Positions 9,203 to 18,783 of a stretch of DNA of 62,900 nt are shown here, one piece after another. The DNA is from CAYUST01 sp041908765 (GTDB lineage: Bacteria; Patescibacteriota; Gracilibacteria; Absconditabacterales; Absconditicoccaceae). The notes under the pieces were generated by a model. That model worked only from the letters and a program-made list of their open reading frames with translations, had not been told where the DNA came from and made no database searches. The position numbers and the translations under genes are program-made. The stretch lies in the NCBI GenBank assembly GCA_041908765.1, contig JAYREU010000010.1, positions 1 through 62,900 of the forward strand, read 5' to 3'. Each line of letters begins with the position of its first letter. Positions within the stretch are counted from its first letter, which is position 1.

Positions 9203-11083
9203 TTATGACATGGTGAGCAACAAGATACTCCGTGCTTTTTGCACATACATACCTTGGTGACTGATATGCAAGATATCGCCTAGCGAAACGTGAGAAGCAG
9301 TAGCGGCAAATAATTTATTTTCCACACTGCCATCAGATCGCAAACGAATTCTTTGCAAACCGTCGATAGTAGCCGAGAAGAGATCATTGCCAGAGGCAGT
9401 TTTCCCTCGTATCGTTTCTAACCAATCGTGATCATCAGGAGAAGCACTGTGTTGCCACAGAATTTTGCCATGTGCATCGATAGCAAACGCGTGATTGATA
9501 TAGGATTTGCCTGACTTGGTCTGCAACATCCACCAACACACGGTGTCACTAAATACTGCTGTAGCATCGATGATTTCTCCTGGTATAATTGGTAGTTCGA
9601 CTTTGGTAGTATAGTTGCTTTGTGGAGAGAAAATAAATCCTTCCAATATACTGCCTGCAGTGAAATACCCAAAGCCAAACTTTTTCCCTGTCCACAACAT
9701 GGAGTTATCAGTAACGACGGTTCCATGGGTCTGTGGTTTGAAGGAAATACCAAAGCTACTGGGTGAGGATATGGCACCGTTGGTAAGCCATACAAGCGTA
9801 TCACCTTTTGCATCGAAGACGGGTATATTTCTATATGTGTCTATCAATACGCGCTCTGGAGTTTTATTTGGTTCGAGAATAGCTAGTTGACTACCGCTAC
9901 CGAAAAGAGTTTTTTCATTACTGATTCGATAACGCAATCTTTGTAATGGTCCACGGAGAACAACTTCTCCGGTTTCACGATAGTATGCATCATGTTCGTG
10001 ATACAAGTAGCGAAGTCGTCCGTCACTGAAATCTGCCAAAAGTATTTGTCCTGTTGTTGTGAATATTTGAGAAACACTCACTCCATCGGTTGCAGTTACT
10101 TGTGGTTTGATCACCATGATGGTGCTCGCGTGAGGATGACAGATAGGGCATTGGGAAGTTGCGTATTCGACATCGTGAATCGTACAAGTTTGCCAATGAA
10201 GGTTTGCCAAGAGTGACACAGGAAATATTTCGCGTTTGTCTTTGACAAAGACATCTCGAAAATACTCTTGCATCGTTTTGGGTAAGACTTCAAGTGGGCG
10301 TACAAATGCAGGATAACGTACGTCTGGATCATATGCCCAAATTCTGTGGTGTGCTCGTTGTGCAGACTTGATACCTTTCTTGGGTAATTTGGGTTGATGC
10401 AAACCACCATACGGATCAATCAAAAGGAGTGATCTCATCAAGAGCGATGTATATGCATACCAGTCACTCGTGACGTTGTGAGGTTGTGTCATTCCCATGA
10501 TGCCACTAGTATCGAGCTGACAGTGCGTGGGATCCACATATTTGGCAGTATACATCGTCGAGGGAAATCCACCAAACTGATAACTATCGGTATCTATACA
10601 ATATGCCTCAGTCCCTTTGACCAAGATATTCATATCGTTGAAGTCACCTATGATGACTTGGTTTTGATGTAATCCTTGTACGGTGCTATGAAGATTGCGA
10701 AAGATGCTGGTGACCGTATTGTTGGTGATACCTGCTTTGTTGCGTGAGGCAAGATCCCCCAAAATAAGAATAGGATCAGCTTGATCAATAAAGGGCATCG
10801 TATATCCAATTAATTGTTTTTTGCTATTGAACAAAAATTCTTGTGGTCCAATAACACTTTTTGGCAATGATTTGGGAAACTGTATAAGTTTCTTTTGGAT
10901 ATACGTTAGTCGGGCAGCTGCACCTTTTTGCTCAGTCGTGTTCCCCGCATAAAATGGGTCATTTGGCGCACGATATATCTTCGCCACGTGCGTTGCATCC
11001 AGGAGGTATACGACTGCTTCTTGGCCACCTCCGATGATTTTTTTGAGGTCGTATGATTGACCATTGGCTGTGTATACTTTCAT
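9203..11083 (-). CDS. Protein kinase-like protein of the TerY-P type with C-terminal propeller-like region
   Basis: 626 residues. The N-terminal 290 form a kinase fold: glycine loop IIGGGQEAVVY (residues 16-26), VAK lysine, catalytic loop IIGDFNDMNILV (Asp and Asn kept) and IDTDSYQF in place of DFG. A zinc-ribbon-like CPIC pair follows near 325, then about 290 residues of beta-rich repeats that look like a propeller. It should phosphorylate protein substrates in the cytoplasm, opposed by the PP2C protein encoded just upstream. ATG 11083 overlaps TGA of that gene (ATGA), a classical standard-code coupling. No in-frame TGA in 626 codons. Confidence 0.88.
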   Translation of the reverse strand: MKVYTANGQSYDLKKIIGGGQEAVVYLLDATHVAKIYRAPNDPFYAGNTTEQKGAAARLTYIQKKLIQFPKSLPKSVIGPQEFLFNSKKQLIGYTMPFIDQADPILILGDLASRNKAGITNNTVTSIFRNLHSTVQGLHQNQVIIGDFNDMNILVKGTEAYCIDTDSYQFGGFPSTMYTAKYVDPTHCQLDTSGIMGMTQPHNVTSDWYAYTSLLMRSLLLIDPYGGLHQPKLPKKGIKSAQRAHHRIWAYDPDVRYPAFVRPLEVLPKTMQEYFRDVFVKDKREIFPVSLLANLHWQTCTIHDVEYATSQCPICHPHASTIMVIKPQVTATDGVSVSQIFTTTGQILLADFSDGRLRYLYHEHDAYYRETGEVVLRGPLQRLRYRISNEKTLFGSGSQLAILEPNKTPERVLIDTYRNIPVFDAKGDTLVWLTNGAISSPSSFGISFKPQTHGTVVTDNSMLWTGKKFGFGYFTAGSILEGFIFSPQSNYTTKVELPIIPGEIIDATAVFSDTVCWWMLQTKSGKSYINHAFAIDAHGKILWQHSASPDDHDWLETIRGKTASGNDLFSATIDGLQRIRLRSDGSVENKLFAATASHVSLGDILHISHQGMYVQKARSILLLTMS

Positions 11084-11931
11084 GATGGTACATTTTTTGA
11101 AGTTAACGAATGAGTGAGTACGATGAACGTCGTGTCATCTTCCATGAGTTCATGATAATGCGTTATGTCACGTTTCTCATAATCTACACGAAATGATTTT
11201 CGATTCATAGCATGCAGTTTATTTTGCGCAATCATTGGATTGGCTAGTATACGTGGATCTTTCCAAAATCCGTCGAGTCGTCCAGCTGATGTTTGTGTCA
11301 TAGGGATAATTTTTTGTTCGAGATCAAAGATATCATACATACCATCCGTCCCTATGACGATATGATCTAGCTGTGCAACGGGTGAGACTTCGATAGTTAT
11401 CTTGCACAACGGCAAGAGACTCATCTCATCGATACTGCTCAGACGATAGCTCAAGTAGGGCTGTAGATTTCCTGTTGCAGGTTTGAGCGTATATATGGTA
11501 TCATTGTACACATACATGCCATCACCACAGTGGAAGACTACCAATTGTCCTTTGGCTACGACGAATCCGACGATCGTGAAGAGTAACCAATCCTTGATAA
11601 CTTCAGAACGTTTCCCAGGTAATAAGGAAGCTATGCTTCCAATATCGGCCAGGATGTCATGTTCTACTAGTTCCCAGAATCGCTGCGTGGTATGATCTTC
11701 TTCATGTTCTGCTAATCGACGCTCGATATGCGTAGCGATGAGCGGAGCAAAAAGTTGAGCACCTACATTGTTGTTGGAGTAGCCTTTGGATGAGGTGCAT
11801 CCATCGGTTACCACGCCAATAATATGTTTCGCAGTGTTGATAATGTGGAAACTGTCTTGATTACGTTGCATGCTTTTGAGATGTTTTTTGCCTGGCACAG
11901 TCGCACCATAGCAAAGCAGTGTTGTATCCAT
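11080..11931 (-). CDS. PP2C-family protein phosphatase
   Basis: 283 residues to TGA 11080-11082. PP2C metal-binding motifs are present: RNQDSF (about 24), VVTDGC (about 40), HCGDGMYVY (about 134), GTDGMYDIF (about 196) and DDTTFIVL near the end. PP2C enzymes are Mg/Mn-dependent Ser/Thr phosphatases. The apparent stop is the TGA of ATGA at the kinase start, and the protein is complete there. If the host reads this TGA as Gly, translation continues in frame for 58 residues inside the kinase gene to TAA 10906-10908. First gene of the operon, with a leader of about 320 bases. Confidence 0.88.
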   Translation of the reverse strand: MDTTLLCYGATVPGKKHLKSMQRNQDSFHIINTAKHIIGVVTDGCTSSKGYSNNNVGAQLFAPLIATHIERRLAEHEEDHTTQRFWELVEHDILADIGSIASLLPGKRSEVIKDWLLFTIVGFVVAKGQLVVFHCGDGMYVYNDTIYTLKPATGNLQPYLSYRLSSIDEMSLLPLCKITIEVSPVAQLDHIVIGTDGMYDIFDLEQKIIPMTQTSAGRLDGFWKDPRILANPMIAQNKLHAMNRKSFRVDYEKRDITHYHELMEDDTTFIVLTHSLTSKNVPS

Positions 11932-12286
11932 GATTTTATTTTTTGGTTGTGAGAAAATTATGCTTGCCCGTAGTCTCTCAGACGCGAGACGGACAAGACA
12001 TGGTAATGATCAGTACTTATAGTATCTTTTACAGTAAGTAAACTGTAAAAAATATACTGAACCACCATTAAAATTTGAAGAATGAAAATTTTATGGATGA
12101 TTCAGTTATACTACCCGGTTTAGGTTTTACCTAGGTAATTTCCTAAAGCGGTTTAGTATATGCAATAGGACGTCAGATTTATTGCTCATCGTACTGGCAG
12201 GGTAGTCAGGAACTCGACAGCGAGTATAACCATCCCACTTTTTCCTTTGAGTAAGTGTACCTTATACAATATTTTTCAAATTGCAA
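11932..12286 (-). promoter_or_regulatory. Promoter and long structured leader of the PP2C-kinase operon
   Basis: Minus-strand TCTCTTGCAA box at 12281-12290 and TATAAG at 12261-12266 would start a transcript near 12253. The leader of about 320 bases then carries repeat copy B (12053-12161) in its wobble-pairing orientation and a further hairpin, TTTTACAGT / ACTGTAAAA, at 12028-12050. A leader this long and structured before an ATG is unusual in this compact window and may control the operon. Confidence 0.45.
12053..12163 (-). repeat. Two-hairpin structured repeat, copy B
   Basis: Read on the minus strand it has the same order as copy A: a first hairpin around CGCTTTAGGAAATTACC and GGTAAAACCTAAACCGG closed by ATACTA / TAGTAT, then CTGAATCATCC / GGTGGTTCAG with an inner AAAATTT / AAATTTT stem. 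Loops differ from copy A while stems stay paired, as expected for a conserved RNA or single-stranded DNA structure. Confidence 0.8.
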
Positions 12287-12373
12287 GAGAAAATGTAATA
12301 ATTACGTTAAGTATAAATCTATTGACAAATACTTATTGATGTGTATAAGAATATTATAAAAAAGATCATTAAT

Positions 12374-13306
12374 ATGAAAAAATTTACAAACACGTTATTG
12401 GCTCTTGTGGTGAAGGGTAAGTACTTGCTTAAGTTACCAACACTCATCAAAGCGGCTAAATTTGGCAAATACGCTATTACTTTTTGGTCAATGCTGGTGA
12501 GCATGATATTGTATGGTTGGGCATACGGAAGTTGGGTATTTGGACTAGGAATTGTGCTCATGATTTTGATCCATGAAATGGGACATGTCTTGGCAGCCAA
12601 AGAGAAAGGCATAGCTGTCTCTGCTCCTATGTTTATACCGTTCTTGGGAGCATTTGTCTCGATGAAGCAGACCGAAGATCGATCGCAACAAGCCTTCATT
12701 GCTTATGGTGGGCCTTTGATTGGAAGTTTGGGTGCTGTGATTTCGCTTATTTGTACTCAGATTTGGCCTGAACAACATATGTTTCTGATCCTTGCCCATG
12801 TTGGGCTCATCCTCAATCTTTTCAATTTACTCCCCGTACGACCTTTGGATGGCGGTCAAATACTACAAGTTGTTGGACCGTGGCACAATTGGGTAGGTAT
12901 TGCTTTGTTTTTAGTTACTTGCATGCTATTCAAGGCAACAAGTCTCCTCGTCATTGGCGTCATTATTTTGGATGATTTTATGCATCCTTCCCGTCAGCGA
13001 CTGGTACTCAAGATAGTGTTTGGTACAGTAGTACTCGTCGGATATTGGTTTGCTTGGGCAGGATGGTTGAGTTTTATTGTGGACATTGTATTGATTACCT
13101 TGTTGGTAGGAATGGATTTCATGTTTCATCGTAAGACATATGCTACGCCACCTCAAGATAGTCTCCTCAAAAAAGATCTCCGCCCATATCCTTCTGCACC
13201 GGAAGTAAGAAAATGGGTAGCAAGCTATCTAGTGCTAGTACTTATATTAGCTGTAGCTATATATTTCACTACACATATGATTGCTGAGCTCCCACTCACA
13301 AGATAA
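12374..13306 (+). CDS. M50 / site-2-type membrane metalloprotease
   Basis: 310 residues with several membrane helices. The zinc motif HEMGH (about residues 67-71) lies in a membrane helix and the second-site motif LPVRPLDGGQ (about 156-165) lies in a later helix, as in site-2 proteases that cut membrane proteins within the bilayer. I chose ATG 12374 over the upstream GTG 12341. It diverges from the PP2C operon. No in-frame TGA; TAA stop followed by a strong terminator. Confidence 0.9.
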   Translation: MKKFTNTLLALVVKGKYLLKLPTLIKAAKFGKYAITFWSMLVSMILYGWAYGSWVFGLGIVLMILIHEMGHVLAAKEKGIAVSAPMFIPFLGAFVSMKQTEDRSQQAFIAYGGPLIGSLGAVISLICTQIWPEQHMFLILAHVGLILNLFNLLPVRPLDGGQILQVVGPWHNWVGIALFLVTCMLFKATSLLVIGVIILDDFMHPSRQRLVLKIVFGTVVLVGYWFAWAGWLSFIVDIVLITLLVGMDFMFHRKTYATPPQDSLLKKDLRPYPSAPEVRKWVASYLVLVLILAVAIYFTTHMIAELPLTR

Positions 13307-13339
13307 AATTGATTATAGTATCTCCAGGAACTCCAGTAT

Positions 13340-13367
13340 CTCCAGGAACTCCTGGAGATTTTTTTTA
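13340..13367 (+). terminator. Terminator after site-2 protease gene
   Basis: Hairpin CTCCAGGAACTCCTGGAG followed by a T8 run, 34 bases after the TAA. The same CTCCAGGA..TCCTGGAG stem is used after the phosphoesterase at 46218. A second small hairpin, CTGAACGGAGTCCGTTCAG, follows at 13380-13400. Confidence 0.85.
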
Positions 13368-13462
13368 AAAAGAAAAACTGAACGGAGTCCGTTCAGTGTA
13401 GAATTTTAACGTATTCATAAAAGTTATGTTAATTGGATTTGGATTGTGTGGAGCGAAATATA

Positions 13463-13512
13463 ATTGAATCATCCAAGAAAGGTTAACTAACGTTACTTTT
13501 TGGTGATTCAAA
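13463..13512 (+). repeat. Structured repeat, partial copy D (hairpin 2 only)
   Basis: TTGAATCATCC pairs with GGTGATTCAA and an inner GGTTAAC / GTTACT segment extends it. Relative to copies A-C, two base pairs change on both sides (C-G to U-A at the base, U-G to U-A inside), which keeps the stem and suggests selection for pairing. Confidence 0.6.
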
Positions 13513-13520
13513 TAAAAAAA

Positions 13521-13543
13521 AGATTGACCGATTCGATCAATCT
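13521..13543 (-). terminator. Terminator of the 263-residue hypothetical gene
   Basis: On the minus strand AGATTGATCG / CGGTCAATCT form a hairpin followed by a T8 run, 33 bases after the TAA of the gene at 13576. Confidence 0.75.
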
Positions 13544-13575
13544 CTTAAATAGTTGCGGATAGTTATTTGTTGTGT

Positions 13576-14367
13576 TTATGCAAATGCTTTGTTTTCTGTA
13601 ATCTGAAGCAAACTGACATTGCCAGAGATTTCTTCATGAGGCACGATAATCCAATCACAATTTTTGCCGACACTCCCAATGTTATTAAATTTAATCCATT
13701 GTGCGTTATTGATAACTGCTGGTACGGACTGTGAAAAGTGAACATTTTTAGAAAAATCATCAATCACCATACCAAAGAACAATTGGTGATCACGATCAAC
13801 CAACACTCCCATACGCGGTGGTGTACCATCATGAGAATCAGCTCCGGGCATAAATCCCATTTCAAAGTCCTTGGGTTTGTACTCGATCCAGATAGGTTGT
13901 GCTTTGGTTAGCTGTTTACTATCGAAGCAACAGATCGCAAGGTTAGCCTTTGAGCCATAAAAGTCACGGTACCAGTTCAACAAATCTGCAGAAATAGTTG
14001 GCCTTTTGTTTTCTGGAACCAACTGCAATGCCTTTGCGATTGCTTCAGGATCAATACTATCGCAACTCAGTACCGTGTAGGCACCTACTTCTACGATAGA
14101 AACCCCTTTACTGATACCCGTACCGAGTTTGGTGCCACGATAGACGGGTGCAAAGTGCCGTGCAATATCCTCCATGAAATTCCCAAAATCAGTAGTGTCA
14201 TGAATTTTTTGAATGACACCAGGTATTGGCAAGATCATCGCATTGGGCCCATCACTCAAATTTTGAACGCTATTCGCGTAAAATAAATGATGCAACTTCG
14301 TTGTAAAGTCGGCAACGAAACCGATTTTGGTGCTGTTGAGTTCAGCAGGAGCTGTAGATATACACAT
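13576..14367 (-). CDS. Hypothetical protein, 263 residues
   Basis: Not recognised. The protein begins MCISTAPAELNSTKIGF, has no signal peptide or membrane helix, and looks like a mixed alpha/beta globular protein with conserved-looking segments DGPNAMILPIPG (about 40) and PGADSHDGTPPRMGVLVD (about 173). It belongs to the stretch (7.1-14.4 kb) with no in-frame TGA in any gene and uses a TAA stop, so it may have arrived with the kinase-phosphatase operon. It is monocistronic with its own terminator. Confidence 0.7.
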   Translation of the reverse strand: MCISTAPAELNSTKIGFVADFTTKLHHLFYANSVQNLSDGPNAMILPIPGVIQKIHDTTDFGNFMEDIARHFAPVYRGTKLGTGISKGVSIVEVGAYTVLSCDSIDPEAIAKALQLVPENKRPTISADLLNWYRDFYGSKANLAICCFDSKQLTKAQPIWIEYKPKDFEMGFMPGADSHDGTPPRMGVLVDRDHQLFFGMVIDDFSKNVHFSQSVPAVINNAQWIKFNNIGSVGKNCDWIIVPHEEISGNVSLLQITENKAFA

Positions 14368-14547
14368 ATTCTAGATTTTTTTCTTTTAATGACCACAACA
14401 TTGATGGACAGGGAGTATATACTTATTTACTATATTTATACAAGAGTATATTGACATATATAGATAGCTTCGCGTAAGTGGAGGAAAATCAGATCTGTCA
14501 TTTTTCCTTCACTTTTGGGTCGCTTGTTGTTAGCAAGTGCATCAGAG

Positions 14548-15072
14548 CTACTGCAACAATTTCGTCCAAATATACTCATTCTTAATCAGACCTTGATGCA
14601 CAATTCTATTCTGCAGACTCGCTTCTTGGTGGAAGCCTACTTTTTCGAGAATGTGGGGGACGACATGATTGCCTTCGAATATACGTGCTTCGAGTCTGAT
14701 GAGATCTGGGAAGATCAGACGTGCATTATCACACATGAGTTGCATTGCTTCTAGGGCAAGTCACTTCCCACGATGGGCAGTACCGACCCAAGTTCCGGTG
14801 TAGGCGGTGTGGTCGTAGGGAAATTCGTTTCTCGTCAGCGACATCATACCCACAATTTCTCCATCGACTTCTATACCGAGGATTCTTTTGTGATTTTTTT
14901 GATGCTCCTGCATAGTGTAATCGACGAATTGTTGTGCGTCGGCGAGCTCATAGCTCCCTGACTTCTGCCAAGTGAGCCGTTTGCCATAAATACTCGGATC
15001 GTTTGCATTGTTGAAAATACTCTCGGCGTCTGCTTGGGTGACCGCTCTGAGTTTGCAGTTTTTGCCTTGCAA
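14548..15072 (-). CDS. GNAT-family N-acetyltransferase
   Basis: 174 residues with a GNAT acyl-CoA fold of the RimJ/RimL type: GEIVGMMSLTRNEFP (about 70), GTWVGTAHRGKGLALEAM (about 92, the acetyl-CoA loop; its second Gly is TGA) and HILEKVGFHQEASLQN (about 135). These enzymes move an acetyl group from acetyl-CoA to amines of proteins or small molecules. No ATG follows the in-frame TAA at 15094, so TTG 15072 is the likely start. It follows mqo by 21 bp and is probably co-transcribed. Confidence 0.85.
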
Positions 15073-15093
15073 TTCGAGTGCGTTGAGTTGTTC

Positions 15094-16575
15094 TTAGGAG
15101 AGTGGTGCTTGTGTGGGAGCTTGATAGGATCTTTCAGAAACAGCTCCAGTGACGAAAGGTGTTTTGTGTGGAGCAAATTCAGCATCAAACCCTGCTTGAT
15201 CTCGTGTGAAATGTTCTTTGAAATAGGGCATAGTAGCTATTTCTACGATGTCTCTTTTGGCGTTATCAATTGCAGTACTAGCGCCGGGAGATGGAGTAGT
15301 ATTACCGATAATATTTTCATGTTTCCCAACGACTCTCGTTTCACCGAAGTCGAGCGTGTGAGTTTCTCTGTTGATCGCTTGTGGTCTATTGCCACCATAG
15401 CCGTCAAGTAGTTCAATATCTTCTCGCTTGAGTGAAGGATATATTTTTCTGGCGTCTTTGAGGAAGAGCCATTTGCCATAGATGGGAATCAGGAATTTAA
15501 AATTCTTTCGCAAATATGCTTTGATAGTCGGGTTTTTGAGAATGGCAAAAAACGTTTGCACATCATGTTTTGCATTGATAATGCCCATATAATCAAACAG
15601 ACTGTGTCGATTTTTTTTCTCGAGGTAGGGAATCCCAAACGCAGTAGGTCAAAGCCTGACTACATTTGGATCATCAACTTCTGGGTCGAGATGCAGTGCT
15701 GCGAAAGGTAGTGCAGGGTCTTGTACCATATACACTTTTGTTCTGACTTTATGGAGTGCAGAGGGAGTAATACGATAGTAATTGCCTGCGATGGAAAGTA
15801 TGCCTCTCGATCATTCGTATCAGAGCTTTTTGAGCAAGACAGGCGTATAGCCACCTGCGTTGATCACGACCGCCTTGGAGAGAATTATGGTCCCATCATC
15901 CAAGAGCGTGCTAAACAGTTGTCCTGACGTATCTTGTCTTTGGATATCTACTACTTTTCTGCCTGTGAGTACGTGGCATGCCTCTGGTCTTTGTGTAAGA
16001 CTCTCGTCTATCATCGATTTTGCGACTCTGCCGAAATCTACGGCTAGTCCATCAGGATTGTAAAAGGCAGCAAGTGGAATGTTTGGATCTCTCCCATCGA
16101 CCAACGCTGGTTCGAGTTGCGCTATTTCTTCACGACTGAGGAGACGGTTGTGAGGGAAGAGCTTTTTGAGGAGCGTGAATTCTTCATATCTTTTAGTCAC
16201 AATATCTACTTCACGCTGTCCAACCCCGAGTAACATCTTTCACATAGCTGCAAACAATTTTTCGCCTTCACGTTCTTTGGCGGTGACATAGGTGCGCATA
16301 TAGCTTGCAGCCATTTCGACTCTCGTTGCTTTTTCAAACATATAATTACTTTCAATATCGCCTTCATGGAGCGTTTGGCTGTTTTGGGTATAGTGACTGT
16401 TGAGCATGCCGATTTCAGGAAGTCTTTCTACGACAACGCTGCGTACAGCACCTTTACCGTCTGTGCGTTTGAGATATTTACTCGTATATTGCAAAGAACC
16501 CCCTGAGATACCTCAGCCGACATTCAATATATCTGTCTCTAGAATACGTTGTTGCATGCAAATGGCACTACACAT
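15094..16575 (-). CDS. mqo: Malate:quinone oxidoreductase-like FAD protein
   Basis: 493 residues, reassembled across five TGA codons. An N-terminal Rossmann motif, DILNVGGGISGGSL (about 17-30), binds FAD. EKATRVEMAASYMRTYV, LLGVGQREVDIV, YNPDGLAVDFGRVA and the C-terminal TPSPGASTAIDNA follow the Mqo family along its length. Mqo oxidises malate to oxaloacetate and passes electrons to membrane quinone. In a CPR cell with little respiration the electron acceptor is unclear, so the substrate is inferred. ATG 16575 chosen; ATG 16557 is also possible. Confidence 0.85.
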
Positions 16576-16596
16576 AAAAAACATATATTATCATAT

Positions 16597-16630
16597 TGTA
16601 TAATAATGTCAATATAAATTGCAAGAGCAA
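16597..16630 (-). promoter_or_regulatory. Predicted promoter of mqo
   Basis: Minus strand: GCTCTTGCAA (16619-16628) with TATACA at 16597-16602, spacer 16 bases, about 22 bases upstream of ATG 16575. It shares the CTCTTGCAA box with four other genes in the window. Confidence 0.5.
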
Positions 16631-16734
16631 ATGCAGCAGAAATTACTCGATACATGACTCTTTACCTGTTTTTTTGACAAGTATGAGTCGAGCAGTATAC
16701 TTGCATATTCTCTTGTTTTAGGACACAAGTTCGT

Positions 16735-17559
16735 ATGAAAATCATCTATCTGGCCTATGGTGGCGAAAACTACTATATCCAAACGTTCTGTTCGATCGTG
16801 AGTTTTTGTCGGCATAATCCAGACCGCCTTGGAGATTGTGTGCTTTATACGGATAGTCCCGATTTTTTTGCTACCTTACCTGTAGAGGTACGCCAGCATA
16901 CGTTTTTGCCTGACACCCAGTGAGGATTGCATATGCTTGGATTTGCTAGGCTACAACTTTTGCAACAAGCATTAGCAGAATTTCAAACGGGTGTGCTTTG
17001 TGTGGATAGCGATACGTTGTGGATGTGAAAGTTACCTGTCCAGGAAATCCAACCCGATGTGGCTTACTTTCACATGTTTGAAGCAAACCTAGTCAATTAC
17101 AACAACCAACTTTTTGCTCCCGTGTACGAGCATGCTGACCCACGTTTCGGGGAGATTATGAGCACCAAGGTCTACAATGCGAGCACGTTGTGATTTGTAC
17201 CTGAGCATCTCTCATTACTGCGTGAAGTATACCTACTTGCTTGTAAAATATATCAGGCAACACAAGAGCGAACGGCTGACCAAGTTGCATTCTCCTATAT
17301 TTTTGGAGCAACGACGCAGATACAGTGTACCTACGAATATATTTTCCATTATCGAGCGTACAAGGGAGCTACGTTACACAAAATCTATCTGCTCATGTGA
17401 GGTAGTCATGACTATGATCAAGCATTAAGGCATATGCCAAAATTGTTGCAGCATCTCTCGCTGGGTAGTATGCAGTTTATTGGTAAGACGGGTGATGTAC
17501 TCAAAGATTATTATATTGAGAAACCTGAAAAACTCAAAGACCTACTGTGACTAAACTAA
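16735..17559 (+). CDS. GT-A-fold glycosyltransferase (GT8-like)
   Basis: 274 residues, complete only with TGA as Gly. The start MKIIYLAYGGENYYIQTF is a typical GT-A first strand, and GVLCVDSDTLWMG (about 84-96) holds the DxD metal and sugar-nucleotide site. Such enzymes transfer a sugar from a nucleotide sugar to a surface glycan or protein; the acceptor cannot be told. No membrane segment. It converges on the next gene and overlaps it by 4 bases at 17556-17559. Confidence 0.8.
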
Positions 17560-18764
17560 CAAAACTCCCAACCACTCTTGGGATCGTGATAGATTTCACA
17601 GAGTTCTTCATCACTAAGGACCTTAGTTTTTGTTTTATTGTTTGTGCTACTGATGAGATAGTTTTTGTTGTTTTTTTGTGCAATAAATACAATGAGACCT
17701 TGATTGTCCAATTGTATAAAGCGAGGATCAGTAAGTATTTGGTCATAGCTTTGACTTGCCACTGGCTCGAGTTCGCATGCTGATAACTGTAGCAGTGTCT
17801 GTTGTGCTTGAAATATTTGTTGCTCTCTAAATATGTCAGCTAACTTGTAAGCAAAGGCTCATCTATATTGTTCACTACACACATTTTTGATAAATGCTCC
17901 TTCGGAGTTTAGTTGTTTACGGAGACGTCTAAACTCACTGATGAAGTGGGTGGTTTGTACTATATCTTTTGGATTGAAAAGGATATGGGTCAGGAATGCA
18001 TCTAGGTCTTCTGCATCTGGGCCTGCAGTATTGAAGGAAAGTATACGATCATGAATCGCTTCTGGGGTATAGTAGCGAGGACAATCTACCAAAAAGAGTT
18101 GCTTATCGGTCGGAGTGTGCCGACTGACGATATGTTGTTCTCTCGTCGTGAGTAAAGATTGATGTGTCAGATCATATAATCACCATTTTCCATATTTGAT
18201 GACGAACATATATTTTGTTCATTGAAACGTGAAGTGATTGCCAAATCAAATATCAGTGAGGTTATGCATCAGATGTTTAATCGTATCATGTATTATCTGA
18301 TCATCTAAGTTGCCATGCAATTTTGTCTGTGCATCAAAGGTAGTATGAATAGCATCAATTTGTCCTAAATAACACAAATGATCTACTAGCGTGATTAGTG
18401 TTTTTTGATATTTATCTACTAGCTGGGCAAGTGGTCGACTATCTTTTTGGTGAGGATCATATGCTTGTCATACGTGTTTGAAAGTTTTGATAAATTCGTC
18501 GTCAAAGATGGACCAAACATATTGTAAATCATAGTGAGAAATTGATGTATGCCTTTGCTCTGCAATAGCGTGAAAAATGCGTTGAAATCTTGTCCTATCA
18601 ATAGGAGGTCTGTCCTTGAGTGGGTTTTTAGTCAGGGCATCTAGACTATCTATATAGCTCGTGCGACCTACTTCTTCGAGCATATCAAAAAATTCTGCAT
18701 TGAGATGGGATGCAGGTACATCGTATGGATGACGAGGGAAATCTAGGGGTTGTTGACGTTCCAT
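17556..18764 (-). CDS. Hypothetical protein, 402 residues
   Basis: Not recognised. A soluble, mostly helical, His- and Gln-rich protein reassembled across five TGA codons. The region HFTFQGTKYMFVIKYGKWG (about 210) is beta-rich and followed by LFLVDCPRYYTPEAIHDRIL. No signal peptide or membrane helix. It starts 20 bases after the HD-domain gene, so the two are likely one operon. Ends in TAG overlapping the convergent glycosyltransferase stop. Confidence 0.7.
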
Positions 18765-18783
18765 AACTTGATAACGATGTAAG

